A DNA stretch of 64,000 nucleotides from CAVXZE01 sp964615365. GTDB lineage: Bacteria; Myxococcota_A; UBA9160; UBA6930. A program made the position numbers and the translations under genes. Location of the stretch: the NCBI GenBank assembly GCA_964615365.1, contig CAZTOU010000017.1, forward strand, positions 35,921 to 99,920. Direction: 5' to 3'. The notes beneath the pieces were generated by a model that ran no database searches, was not told the origin of the DNA, and saw nothing but the letters and a program-made list of their open reading frames with translations. Below, one piece after another: positions 16,658 through 25,615 of the stretch. How positions within the stretch are numbered: the first letter of the stretch is position 1; each line of letters opens with the position of its first letter.

Positions 16658-18373
16658 ATGTATTCACACGACGTCGTCATCGTAGGATCCGGGCTCGCAG
16701 GATTGCGGGCTGCGTTGGAGCTGGCCGGGAATCTCGACGTGGCCATCGTCAGCAAGCTCTACCCGAGCCGCAGCCATTCCGGCGCGGCCCAGGGGGGCGT
16801 GGCCGCGGCACTCGGCAACGTGGATGGGGACACCGTCGAGGACCACATCTACGACACCGTCAAGGGTGCGGACTTCCTGGGCGACCAGGATGCCATCGAG
16901 CTCCTCTGCAACGATGCACCGCGCACCATCTACGAGATGGAGCACTGGGGCTGTCCCTTCTCGCGAACCGACGATCAGAGGATCAACCAGCGCGCCTTCG
17001 GCGGTCACTCCTACCTTCGGGCCTGCTTCTCCGCCGATCGGACCGGTCACGCCCTGCTCCACACCCTGTTCGAGCAGACCTACCAAGCGGGCGGCAAGCT
17101 CCGGCTCTACTCCGAGTGGCACATGCTCCGCCTCATCATCGAGGACGGCATCTGCCGGGGTGTGGTGGCCATGAACATCCACACCGGAAAGCTGGAGGTC
17201 ATTCGCGGCAAGGCGGTCCTCTTCGGCACCGGCGGATACGGCCAGGCGTTCAAGATCACCTCGAACGCGTCCGCCAACACCGGTGACGGCATCATCGCAG
17301 CGTACCGCGCCGGGATCCCCCTAGAGGACATGGAATTCGTCCAGTTCCACCCGACGGGGCTCTACGAGCACGGCATCCTGCTCACCGAAGGGGCCCGTGG
17401 CGAGGGCGGCTACCTGCTCAACGGCGAGGGCGATCGCTTCATGTCCAAGTACGCGCCCAGCAAGATGGAGCTCGGGCCGCGCGACATCGTCTCCCGATCC
17501 GAGCAGGCCGAGATCAACGAGGGCCGCGGCGCCGGGCCGGAGAAGGAGTACGTGCTCCTCGACCTGCGCCACCTCGGCGCCGAGAAGATCATGGAGCGCC
17601 TGCCGCAAGTCTACAACCTGGCCAAGGACTTCATCGGGGTGGATTGCATCGCGGACCCGGTGCCGATCCAGCCCACTGCCCACTACTCGATGGGCGGCAT
17701 TCCGGCGGACAACGGCTGCCACGTCTACCTCGACGAGAAGGGAACCCAGGTGGTCGGCTTCTACGCTGCCGGGGAGTGCTCCTGCATCTCGGTCCACGGC
17801 GCCAACCGCCTGGGCACCAATTCGCTCCTCGAGGCCCTCGTCTTCGGCCGCCGGGCCGGCAAGAGCCTGCTCCAGGACGTGCCGCAGCTGCAGCTCTCCC
17901 CGGTGGACGAAGACCGGGAGATCTCGGCAACCCAGCGCGATATCGAAGAGCTCTACGAAGGGCCGGGCACCGAGGACCTCGACACCATCCGCGAAGAGCT
18001 GAAGCAGACCATGACCGTCAAGGTCGGCGTCTATCGGGATGCTGAGGGAATGGTGCCGGCCCAGGCGAAGCTCAAGGAGCTTCGGGAGCGCTTCGCAAAG
18101 GTACGCGTGGGAGACAAGGGGAAGGCCTTCAACATCAACCTCCTCGAAGCGGCCGGGCTCGGGAACATGCTCGAATTCTCGGAGCTGATCCTCGACGGGG
18201 CGATGGCCCGTGAGGAGAGCCGCGGCGCGCACTTCCGCAACGATTTCCCGACGCGCGACGACGAGAAGTGGATGAAGCACACCCTGGCCTTCCGCACCGA
18301 GGACGGCGGCCACGAGCTGCGGTACAAGCCGGTGACTGTCACGAAGTACCAGCCGGAGGAGAGGAAGTACTGA
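16658..18373 (+). CDS. sdhA: Succinate dehydrogenase flavoprotein subunit
   Basis: 571 residues from the ATG at 16658; the frame is open further upstream but lacks family sequence. FAD site VGSGLAGLRAALEL, covalent-FAD region SRSHSGAAQGGVAAALGN, ACFSADRTGHALLH, dicarboxylate loop FHPTGLYEHGILLTEGARGE, and PTAHYSMGGI with GANRLGTNSLLEALVFG near the C-terminus. No Tat signal, so the enzyme faces the cytoplasm, unlike periplasmic methylmenaquinol:fumarate reductases. It oxidises succinate in the TCA cycle or works in reverse as fumarate reductase. Its TGA overlaps the sdhB ATG by one base. Confidence 0.9.
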   Translation: MYSHDVVIVGSGLAGLRAALELAGNLDVAIVSKLYPSRSHSGAAQGGVAAALGNVDGDTVEDHIYDTVKGADFLGDQDAIELLCNDAPRTIYEMEHWGCPFSRTDDQRINQRAFGGHSYLRACFSADRTGHALLHTLFEQTYQAGGKLRLYSEWHMLRLIIEDGICRGVVAMNIHTGKLEVIRGKAVLFGTGGYGQAFKITSNASANTGDGIIAAYRAGIPLEDMEFVQFHPTGLYEHGILLTEGARGEGGYLLNGEGDRFMSKYAPSKMELGPRDIVSRSEQAEINEGRGAGPEKEYVLLDLRHLGAEKIMERLPQVYNLAKDFIGVDCIADPVPIQPTAHYSMGGIPADNGCHVYLDEKGTQVVGFYAAGECSCISVHGANRLGTNSLLEALVFGRRAGKSLLQDVPQLQLSPVDEDREISATQRDIEELYEGPGTEDLDTIREELKQTMTVKVGVYRDAEGMVPAQAKLKELRERFAKVRVGDKGKAFNINLLEAAGLGNMLEFSELILDGAMAREESRGAHFRNDFPTRDDEKWMKHTLAFRTEDGGHELRYKPVTVTKYQPEERKY

Positions 18374-19332
18374 TGGCGAACAACAAGGTGTTGTTCCGGA
18401 TACAGAGGTTCGATCCGGAGAAGGACGAGAAGCCGCACGACCAGGACTTCGAGATCGAGGTCGTGCCGGGTGCGACCATCCTGAAGACGCTCCAACGGAT
18501 CCGGGCGGAGCAGGATCCCACCCTGGCCCTGCGCTTCTCCTGCGGCTCGGCCATCTGCGGCTCCTGCGCGATGAAGATCAACGGCCATGCAATCCTGGCC
18601 TGCAAGACCCAGGTCTCCGAGTGCGTAAAGGACGGCATGGTCTGCGTCGCTCCGATTGGGAACCTCAAGATCCTGCGCGATCTGGTGGTGGACCTCGAGC
18701 CCTTCTGGGAGTCGCTGGGGAAGGTCAAGCCCTACCTGATGCCCGCTGGGGAGGCGCCCGACAAGGAGCGGCCCCAGACTCCGGATCAGTTCGGGACCAT
18801 CGATCCTTCCACGACCTGTATCCTGTGCGGCGCCTGCTACTCCGACTGCAACGCGCTGGGGGTGGATTCCACCTTCCTCGGCCCGGCGTCGCTGGCCAAG
18901 GCCCACCGCATGATCTTCGATTCCCGCGACGCCCAGGATCAGCCGCGGCTGCGCGAGGTCTCGGAGCGGACCGGGGTCTGGGACTGCACCCACTGCGGTG
19001 AGTGCTCCACTCGCTGCCCGACGGAGACCAAGCCGCTGGAGCGGATCGAGGAGATCCGGGTGCAGGCGATGGCCGACGGCCACCACGGGAACGCCGGCGC
19101 CCGCCACGCCCTCGGCTTCCGCGAGACCGTGGGCAAGCGCGGCCTCCTGGACGAGAACTGGCTGGCATTGCGCAGCGTGGGCTTCTTCAACCTGCCGGGG
19201 CTGCTCGGCCTGATGCCGGTGGGGCTGCGGATGATGATGCGCGGCAAGATGCCACCGATGATCCCCCATTCCATCGACAAGGTCGACGAGGTCAAGAGGA
19301 TCTTCGCCCGCTTCGAGGAGCTCAGGAAATGA
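18373..19332 (+). CDS. sdhB: Succinate dehydrogenase iron-sulfur subunit
   Basis: 319 residues. The N-terminal 2Fe-2S ferredoxin domain has CGSAICGSCAMKINGHAILAC. The C-terminal alpha-helical ferredoxin domain has CILCGACYSDCNAL and, later, CTHCGECSTRCPTETKPL for the 4Fe-4S and 3Fe-4S/4Fe-4S clusters. The C-terminal extension (about 50 residues, ending KRIFARFEELRK) is longer than in SdhB of the SdhCD type and fits SdhABE enzymes. It passes electrons from SdhA to the quinone-reacting subunit. Stop-start overlaps on both sides (TGATG with sdhA, ATGA with sdhE) imply coupled translation. Confidence 0.9.
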   Translation: MANNKVLFRIQRFDPEKDEKPHDQDFEIEVVPGATILKTLQRIRAEQDPTLALRFSCGSAICGSCAMKINGHAILACKTQVSECVKDGMVCVAPIGNLKILRDLVVDLEPFWESLGKVKPYLMPAGEAPDKERPQTPDQFGTIDPSTTCILCGACYSDCNALGVDSTFLGPASLAKAHRMIFDSRDAQDQPRLREVSERTGVWDCTHCGECSTRCPTETKPLERIEEIRVQAMADGHHGNAGARHALGFRETVGKRGLLDENWLALRSVGFFNLPGLLGLMPVGLRMMMRGKMPPMIPHSIDKVDEVKRIFARFEELRK

Positions 19333-20201
19333 AGTACGCACTCTACACCGGATGCGTCGCCAAGGGCGCGGGACGGGAGCTGCTGGCCGCCGCCAATCTG
19401 GTTTGCCAGAAGCTCGGCATCGAGCTCGTCGAGATGACCGACGCCGCCTGCTGCGGTGCGGGGGTGATCGGCGAAGACAACCCGCTGTTCGCCGACATGT
19501 TGAACGCCCGCACCTTCGCCCTGGCCGAGGCGCAGGGCCTCGACATCATGAACATCTGCGGCACCTGCCAGGGGGTGCATCGCAAGGCGCAGCGCAAGCT
19601 CGACAACGATCCCGCCTACAAGGAGCGGGTGAACACCGAGCTCAAGAAGGACACCGGCCGGGAATACAAGGGGACCTTGAAGATCAAGCAGATCTACGAG
19701 GTGCTGCTGCAGGAGGTCGGTCTGGACGCGCTCCGGGAGAAGGTGGTCCGTCCGCTCAAGGGTCTGAAGGTCGCCCCCTTCTACGGCTGCTACGCTTTGC
19801 GTCCTCCCGAGGTGAACGATCTCGAGGACCCGGACGATCCGAACGAGCTGGAAGGGCTGATCGAGGCCCTCGGCGCCACGCCGGTCGACTACCCCGAGCG
19901 GCTCAAGTGCTGCGGGTTCCCGATCATGATGATGAACAAGGACAACTCGATGAAGCTGGCCGGCAATGCCGTGGCCGGTGCCAAGGACGCCGGAGCGGAC
20001 GTCATCGCCACGCCCTGCCCGCTCTGCCACCTCAATCTGGACTCCTACCAGCCGACCTTCGCCTCGAAGATGGGGAGAAACCTCGGGGTCCCCATCCTGC
20101 ACGTTCCGCAGCTGGTGGCGCTGGCCCTGGGCGTCTCGAAAGAGGACCTTCGAGTGAAGACGCACGTGGTGCGTCCGACCGGAGCACTGGCTGCGTTCTG
20201 A
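19329..20201 (+). CDS. sdhE: SdhE/HdrB-like membrane-associated subunit of succinate dehydrogenase
   Basis: 290 residues with two CCG domains, as in heterodisulfide reductase HdrB and the SdhE of archaeal and epsilonproteobacterial enzymes. First set: GCVAKG, ACCGAG and CGTCQG. Second set: GCYALR, KCCGFP and CPLCH. These Cys sets bind a noncubane [4Fe-4S] cluster that handles quinone. There is no membrane helix, so association with the membrane would be through amphipathic helices. Classical SdhC/SdhD anchors and an SdhF gene are absent. The name follows the anchor-like SdhE of SdhABE(F) complexes, not the FAD-assembly factor of the same name. Confidence 0.85.
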   Translation: MKYALYTGCVAKGAGRELLAAANLVCQKLGIELVEMTDAACCGAGVIGEDNPLFADMLNARTFALAEAQGLDIMNICGTCQGVHRKAQRKLDNDPAYKERVNTELKKDTGREYKGTLKIKQIYEVLLQEVGLDALREKVVRPLKGLKVAPFYGCYALRPPEVNDLEDPDDPNELEGLIEALGATPVDYPERLKCCGFPIMMMNKDNSMKLAGNAVAGAKDAGADVIATPCPLCHLNLDSYQPTFASKMGRNLGVPILHVPQLVALALGVSKEDLRVKTHVVRPTGALAAF

Positions 20202-20228
20202 GGCACCGCGGAAGCGGAGCGGATCTTC

Positions 20229-21704
20229 CTACCTCGTCGCCAGGCGCAGGTGGTGAACCCGGTGGACCGCATCGGCGACATGGATCCCCGATTCGATCGC
20301 CTGCTGGGTTCCCACTCCGGTGCCGCCGGCGTCGCAGCCCACGTAGAATAGACCGCCGATCGGAGCCGTGACCCTGGGCTTCTGGGCCCCGCACTGGCCC
20401 GCGATCTGTCCCAGGCCGATGGTCTCTCCCCCGGCGCCGGGCACCACCGAGTCGCGGGTCGCGTTGGAGACGGAGCGCGTGGTGTAAAGCTCCTTGGCTT
20501 CGATGAGTCCCTCCATCTCCGGGAAGGCGCCGAAGAGGATCTCCTCCCCGGCTTCGGCCCAGGCCTGGATCTCCTCCTGGCTGAGCTCCGGGTCGGGCGG
20601 GCAAAAGGAGCCCGTCATCAGCATCTGCTTGCCTTCCGGGGCGGCGCCCGGGTCGTAGTTGGCGGGAACCTCGTAGTAGAGGACCCCCTCCCGAGAGGCC
20701 TCGCCCTTTCGGGCGAGGTTGAAACGCTCCAGGCTCCAGGGGCTCTGGTTGGAGAAGACCACGCCATAGGGCCGATCCGTCACGGGCCCGCGAAGGAAGT
20801 AGCGATGCCCCAGGAGCGAGAAGGAGGGAACCAGATCCCTGATGTAGTTGACGTAGCTCTTGTCGAAATGTTCCTCACCCACCAGCTTGAGCACGGTCGG
20901 TTGAATCCCCGCGTTGCTGATGACGAGGGGCGCCCTCATGGTGCCCTTCCGGGTCTCGACGCCGGCGACGCGTCCCCCCTCGACGAGGATCTTCTCCGTC
21001 CGGGTCCCCATCAGAACCGAGCCGCCGTTTCGACGCACCGCCTCACAGTAGGCCTCGGCGACCCGGCCAAAGCCCCCCTCGCAGAAGACGCCCCCGCCGC
21101 GGGTGAACATCTGTTGAAGGCTGGTGATGGCCTCCGCGGCGTCGAGAGAGTCCACCGGAACCATGAACATGCCGTCACAGCAGAGACTCACCAGAAAGGC
21201 GTAGAGCGATCTCGGAACGTCCTTCTTGGAGATCCAATCCTGGAAGGTGACTCCGCTCTGCTGCTGCACCTGCTCGGGCGGCATCAGAGTCATCTCGGCA
21301 AAGAACTGGATGGCGCCGGCCCTCCGATCCTCTTCGATCTCCAGCCACTCGAAGATGACGTTGGGATCGGTCTGCCCCGGCGGCATGGAGGGCAACATCT
21401 GGTACTTGCCGGCATCGGTCTTGTAGATGCTGCCCTGGGTCTCGGTGATCGCCAGCTTGGCGAGGTCGGATACCTCCAGCTCGTCGAGGACCACCTGGTA
21501 GAGGTTCCCCTCCACCGGAGCCCCGATCACCACCCAGGCGGTGTAGGTGAAGCCGTTCTTGGAAAGGCTCATGGCCTTCCCGCCGGCCTGAGCGTTCTTC
21601 TCGACCAGCAGCACCTCGAGCCCGCGCTTGGCGAGGAGACCTGCACAGGAGCTCCCGCCAAACCCCGCTCCGATCACGATGACGTCGTAGGATTCGCCCG
21701 CCAT
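20229..21704 (-). CDS. FAD-dependent oxidoreductase of the phytoene desaturase/carotenoid isomerase type
   Basis: 491 residues from the ATG at 21704; an ATG two codons upstream (21710) abuts the GGAGGGG ribosome site and is less likely. Dinucleotide fold VIVIGAGFGGSSCAGLLAKR followed by LLVEKNAQAGGKAMSL, which is the GG doublet region of the CrtI/CrtISO/RPE-like amine-oxidase group. The C-terminal FAD block is GGLFYVGCDAGGTGVGTQQA. No other carotenoid genes are nearby, so the substrate is unknown; a desaturase, isomerase or saturase of an isoprenoid or acyl chain is possible. It converges on sdhE, with 27 bp between the stops. Confidence 0.75.
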   Translation of the reverse strand: MAGESYDVIVIGAGFGGSSCAGLLAKRGLEVLLVEKNAQAGGKAMSLSKNGFTYTAWVVIGAPVEGNLYQVVLDELEVSDLAKLAITETQGSIYKTDAGKYQMLPSMPPGQTDPNVIFEWLEIEEDRRAGAIQFFAEMTLMPPEQVQQQSGVTFQDWISKKDVPRSLYAFLVSLCCDGMFMVPVDSLDAAEAITSLQQMFTRGGGVFCEGGFGRVAEAYCEAVRRNGGSVLMGTRTEKILVEGGRVAGVETRKGTMRAPLVISNAGIQPTVLKLVGEEHFDKSYVNYIRDLVPSFSLLGHRYFLRGPVTDRPYGVVFSNQSPWSLERFNLARKGEASREGVLYYEVPANYDPGAAPEGKQMLMTGSFCPPDPELSQEEIQAWAEAGEEILFGAFPEMEGLIEAKELYTTRSVSNATRDSVVPGAGGETIGLGQIAGQCGAQKPRVTAPIGGLFYVGCDAGGTGVGTQQAIESGIHVADAVHRVHHLRLATR

Positions 21705-21754
21705 TTCCATCCCCTCCGCAGCAGGACGATTCGACAGCCCGGCATGTCGGTCAC

Positions 21755-23677
21755 TCAGGATCGAGAGGCTACCAGATCGCGGGCAACCGCCACCGCCTCG
21801 CCGGCATCGGGTGCGTAGCCGTCTGCTCCGATGCCATCCGCGAACTTCCGATTGATGGGAGCCCCTCCCACCAGTACCCGCACGCCCTGCCGAAGCTCTT
21901 TCTGTGCCAGCTCCTCCAGGACCTTCTCCATCTCGTGCATGGTCGTGGTCAGGAGAGCGGACATCGCCAGGATATGAGGTCGGTACTCCTCGACCCGTCG
22001 CACGAACTCTTCCACGGACACGTTGACGCCCGCGTCCTGGATCTCGAAGCCGACTCCCCGAAGCATCGTGGCGACCATGTTCTTGCCGATGTCGTGCATG
22101 TCTCCCTGGACCGTCCCGATCAGAACCTTGAAGGTCTCCCGCTGCTTTTCACCGGCCAGGTGCGGCTCGAGGACGGCGAGGGCCTCGTTCACGGCACGGG
22201 CGGCGAGTAGCACCTCGGGGATGAAGACCTCTCCGGTCTTGAAGCGGGCGCCGATCACCTCCATGCCGGCGATCAGCCCGCGCTCCAGGATCTCCCGCGC
22301 CTTCAGCTTGCCGTCGAGCAGCTCCCGGACGGAGCGATCGAGAGCACGGCGGTCGCCCGCCACCACCGCACTGCGGACGGAGCCGAGCTCGTCGACCTCC
22401 GCGCCGCCGGGCGCGATCCGGGTCGCAGCCTCCTCCAGGTGCCGCTTCGAGAGGATCGGCGCACCCCCCGCCGTCATCGGCAGCCTGCCCTCCTGCAGGA
22501 TGCGCTCCCCGGCGCGAACCAGCCGCTCGAACACGGCACCCGGCGGCACCGAATCGGCAACCCCGAGAATCAGGCGGTCGCCGGGTGCGACGCTCGCGAA
22601 GAGGTGATCGAGAAATGCCTCGAACTCCTCCTCGCTGGCCGTCTCCTCCAACATCACGCACTCCGGAATCCCACCCATGATCGTCAGCCTGTCCCGCCAC
22701 CTCGAGTAGTACTCCGCGATGTCGACCTTGGTCATCGGATGGGGCGTCACCGACTCCGCCACGTGTGCACCGCAGTCGCGGATCTGATCCATGAGCCCCC
22801 GGTTCTCTCCGTCGGTATGGGTCGCCACCAGCTTGCCCCGGGCTTCCAGCGTCTCGGCGGCCCTTCGCAGCCAGGGTGCGATCTCCTTCTCGAAGTACGG
22901 AGGGTAGGTGAGCATGTCGTCGTAGTTGGCGCCCCACAGCACCACCTCGACGGGTGAGTCGGCGATCGCGGCGAGGACCTTCTCGTAGTAGGGATTGAGC
23001 CGCTCGGCCAGATCCCGCATCGAGCCGTAGCTGTCCTCGTACTCGAAGAAGAAGCGGGTCGGATCCAGGAACTCCTTCTGGATGTGATGCATCGGGGAGG
23101 CCGCCAGCGAGGGGCCCCCGGCGGCGACCACCCCCTCTTCCCCGATCTCCTCGGCGTAGGCGAGGAAGGTCTCGTGGTTCGGGGTCACCTCGATGTTCTC
23201 GAAGATGTAGCCCACCACGTCGTAGTCCTCGGGCCGCTTGATGATGTGCTCCTGGGTCCAGCCCAGCGAGGCACCGGCGCGCTTCATCTCCTCGGTGTGC
23301 CCGCCCAGGGTGCTGACCGTTCCGCGAGGCGTGCGGTACTCGACCCGCTGCAGCCCGCCCTCGCCTTCGACCCGGATCTCCACGTCGCCCCCGAACTCCC
23401 ATCGGTAGACCGCCTGGCGGAAGCGGTAGAGGCCGATGGCGCGATGCAGGACGTCCTCCGGACCGCTGACGATGCTGGCGAAGTCGGGGACCATCTTGTA
23501 GAGCGCCCAACCGTTGGCCCGCGCGATCTCGTCGTGACTCATCTCCCGGTACGGCTCCGGGAGGGTCCCGCCCAGGGAGTTGGCCAGCCACCAGAGATCG
23601 AGCCGCGGCGCGAAGGGGATCACGTCCACCATCTCTCCCCGCATCGCGGCCAGAATGCGCTGCTTGTGCGTGGTCAT
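21755..23677 (-). CDS. UroD-type methyltransferase fused to a corrinoid protein
   Basis: 640 residues from the ATG at 23677 (AGGAGG six bases upstream). Residues ~1-400 are a uroporphyrinogen-decarboxylase-family domain of the MtaA/MtbA kind (RGEMVDVIPFAPRLDLWW, HTDGENRGLMDQI, GGIPECVMLEE). Residues ~415-500 are a B12-binding cap helical domain (LLDGKLKAREILERGLIAG). The rest is a B12-binding Rossmann domain with the base-off His motif GDMHDIGKNMV and the loops SALLTTTM and GGAPI. Methyltransferase and corrinoid carrier are usually separate proteins. A role in methyl transfer from a methoxylated or methylated small compound to a C1 pool is likely; no RamA-type activator is in the window. Confidence 0.8.
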   Translation of the reverse strand: MTTHKQRILAAMRGEMVDVIPFAPRLDLWWLANSLGGTLPEPYREMSHDEIARANGWALYKMVPDFASIVSGPEDVLHRAIGLYRFRQAVYRWEFGGDVEIRVEGEGGLQRVEYRTPRGTVSTLGGHTEEMKRAGASLGWTQEHIIKRPEDYDVVGYIFENIEVTPNHETFLAYAEEIGEEGVVAAGGPSLAASPMHHIQKEFLDPTRFFFEYEDSYGSMRDLAERLNPYYEKVLAAIADSPVEVVLWGANYDDMLTYPPYFEKEIAPWLRRAAETLEARGKLVATHTDGENRGLMDQIRDCGAHVAESVTPHPMTKVDIAEYYSRWRDRLTIMGGIPECVMLEETASEEEFEAFLDHLFASVAPGDRLILGVADSVPPGAVFERLVRAGERILQEGRLPMTAGGAPILSKRHLEEAATRIAPGGAEVDELGSVRSAVVAGDRRALDRSVRELLDGKLKAREILERGLIAGMEVIGARFKTGEVFIPEVLLAARAVNEALAVLEPHLAGEKQRETFKVLIGTVQGDMHDIGKNMVATMLRGVGFEIQDAGVNVSVEEFVRRVEEYRPHILAMSALLTTTMHEMEKVLEELAQKELRQGVRVLVGGAPINRKFADGIGADGYAPDAGEAVAVARDLVASRS

Positions 23678-23815
23678 CGAGAGCCTCCTGAGAGCTCGCA
23701 CCCGGGGCGTCTCGCCGCGTCGGTACGACAAGAGAACATGAAATATTTCAATAGCTTGGGGCCGAACCTTCGAGTATCGATGGAGGCGGGCAACGGTGCG
23801 GGCGAACCCCGGAGC

Positions 23816-24916
23816 TCAGTTCGACTTTCGCCCCGCGACCCCCTTGGTGCGCTTCGAGATCTTTCTGGCGGCCTCCGTGGGCCGGAGCTTGCGCACCGCC
23901 GCGCCGGCGCGCCACATCTCGGAGTTCCCGATCTGTGCCAGCTCCTTCGAGAGACCGATCTGGTAGTCCTTCTTTCCGCAGGAATTCAGCACGCGACGGG
24001 TCTCCGCTCCGGACGCGACACGCTTGTAGAGCTCGCGGAAGACCGGCATCACCGCCTTCTTGAACTTCGGCTTCCAGTCGAGAGCGCCGCGCTGCGCGGT
24101 GGCCGAGCAGTTGGCGTACATCCAATCCATGCCGTTCTCGTCCACGAGACGGATCAGGCTCTGCGTGAGCTCTTCAACGGTCTCGTTGAAGGCCTCGGAG
24201 GGGCTGTGCCCGTGCTTTCGGAGAACGTCGTACTGCGCCTCCATGATTCCGGCGAGTGCCCCCATCAGCACTCCACGCTCGCCGGTGAGATCGCTGAATA
24301 CCTCGTTTCGGAAGCTGGTCGGGAAGAGGTACCCGGAACCCACCGCGATCCCCGTGGCGAGGCAACGCTCCTCGGCGCGGCCCGTGGCGTCCTGCTCGAC
24401 GGCGTAGCTCGAGTTGATCCCGGCGCCGGAGAGGAAGTTCCGCCGGACCGAGGTGCCGGAACCCTTGGGGGCGACCAGGATCACGTCGACGTCCTCCGGC
24501 GGGACCACCTTGGTCTGATCCTTGTAGGCGATCGAGAAGCCGTGGGAGAAGTAGAGCGCGTCGCCGGGATCCAGGTTCTTCTTCACCACGGGCCAGATCG
24601 CGCGCTGTGCGGCGTCGGAGACCAGCATCTGGACGATGGTGCCGCGCTTGACCGCCTCGGCGATGTCGAAGAGGGTCTTTCCCGGCTTCCATCCGTCCTT
24701 GACCGCCCGGTTCCAGTCCTTCCTGAACTTCGGAGACTGGCCGACGATCACCTCGATGCCGTTGTCGCGCATGTTGAGCGACTGCGCCGGGCCCTGGACG
24801 CCGTAGCCGATCACGGCGACCACCTCCTTCTTCAGGACCTTCCGGGCTTTCGCGAGGGTGAACTCCTTGCGCGTGACGACCTTCTCCCTCTCCCCACCGA
24901 AATCGATGACGGCCAT
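23816..24916 (-). CDS. ilvC: Ketol-acid reductoisomerase
   Basis: 366 residues. Strong GGAGGAG ribosome site before the ATG at 24916. NADPH-binding AVIGYGVQGPAQ, GQSPKFRKDW, the metal-binding block VAPKGSGTSVRRNF, and TFLxxE-like LTGERGVLMGALAGIMEAQYD with NETVEELTQSLIRLVDENG. Catalyses isomerisation and reduction of acetolactate or acetohydroxybutyrate in branched-chain amino-acid synthesis. The sequence follows the KARI pattern with the plant-like GYGVQGPAQ/WNRAVKDGW segments. It lies 27 bp after hypB in the same direction, an odd partnership. No ilvBH or ilvD genes are nearby. Confidence 0.88.
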   Translation of the reverse strand: MAVIDFGGEREKVVTRKEFTLAKARKVLKKEVVAVIGYGVQGPAQSLNMRDNGIEVIVGQSPKFRKDWNRAVKDGWKPGKTLFDIAEAVKRGTIVQMLVSDAAQRAIWPVVKKNLDPGDALYFSHGFSIAYKDQTKVVPPEDVDVILVAPKGSGTSVRRNFLSGAGINSSYAVEQDATGRAEERCLATGIAVGSGYLFPTSFRNEVFSDLTGERGVLMGALAGIMEAQYDVLRKHGHSPSEAFNETVEELTQSLIRLVDENGMDWMYANCSATAQRGALDWKPKFKKAVMPVFRELYKRVASGAETRRVLNSCGKKDYQIGLSKELAQIGNSEMWRAGAAVRKLRPTEAARKISKRTKGVAGRKSN

Positions 24917-24943
24917 TCTCTCCTCCTCTTCCCGGGCTCCCGG

Positions 24944-25615
24944 TCAGTCCTTGATGAAGTCCTTCGCCTCTCGACCGAGCCAGCTGGCCCAGTCCTCGAC
25001 GCCCTCCCCCGTCTTCGCGGAGATCTCGAAGATCCGAATTCCGGGGTTGAGCTTGGCGACCCTCTGTCTCATCGCCTCGATGTCGAAGTCCGAGAACTCG
25101 AGGTAGTCGATCTTGTTGACCAATAGCACGTCGCAGACAGTGAACATGAGGGGATACTTGAGCGGCTTGTCGTCCCCTTCCGGCACGCTCAGGATCATCA
25201 CGTTCCGGATGGCGCCGGTGTCGAACTCCGCCGGGCAGACCAGGTTCCCCACGTTCTCGATGATCACGACGTCGAGGGCGTCCAGATCCAGCCCCTCGAG
25301 GCCCCGGGCGACCATCGCGGCGTCCAGGTGACAGAAGCCTCCGGTCCTGAGCTGCACCGCGCTAATGCCCTTCGCAGCCACCTTCTCCGCATCGACCATC
25401 GAGTCGATGTCCGCCTCCAGGACGCCGAACCGGAGCGACCCCTTCAGCCGCTCGATGGTGGAGAGGATGGTGCTGGTCTTCCCCGCCCCCGGCGACGACA
25501 TCAGGTTGATCAGGAAGGTCTTCTCTTCGGCGAGCCATCTCCGCAGCTCCTCCGCCGCCTTCTCGTTGTCGGCGTGGATGTCTTGCTTGACTTCGATCAG
25601 TCTGACCTCGTCCAT
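24944..25615 (-). CDS. hypB: HypB nickel-insertion GTPase
   Basis: 223 residues. P-loop SSPGAGKTSTIL, the G-domain acidic motif LEADIDS, metal-binding FCHLDAAMV (Cys-His at the dimer interface), IENVGNLVCPAEFD and the guanine motif NKIDYLE. The N-terminal CxxCGC nickel site and His-rich stretch of some HypB proteins are absent. It delivers nickel with HypA to [NiFe]-hydrogenase. Its ATG overlaps the hypA stop by one base (TGATG). No hydrogenase structural genes or hypCDEF lie in the window, so the client must be elsewhere. Confidence 0.88.
   Translation of the reverse strand: MDEVRLIEVKQDIHADNEKAAEELRRWLAEEKTFLINLMSSPGAGKTSTILSTIERLKGSLRFGVLEADIDSMVDAEKVAAKGISAVQLRTGGFCHLDAAMVARGLEGLDLDALDVVIIENVGNLVCPAEFDTGAIRNVMILSVPEGDDKPLKYPLMFTVCDVLLVNKIDYLEFSDFDIEAMRQRVAKLNPGIRIFEISAKTGEGVEDWASWLGREAKDFIKD

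Noticed and set aside
23084..25126. 680-codon plus-strand frame across the corrinoid fusion, ilvC and hypB
   Set aside because: Antisense to three well-supported genes; no domain signatures.
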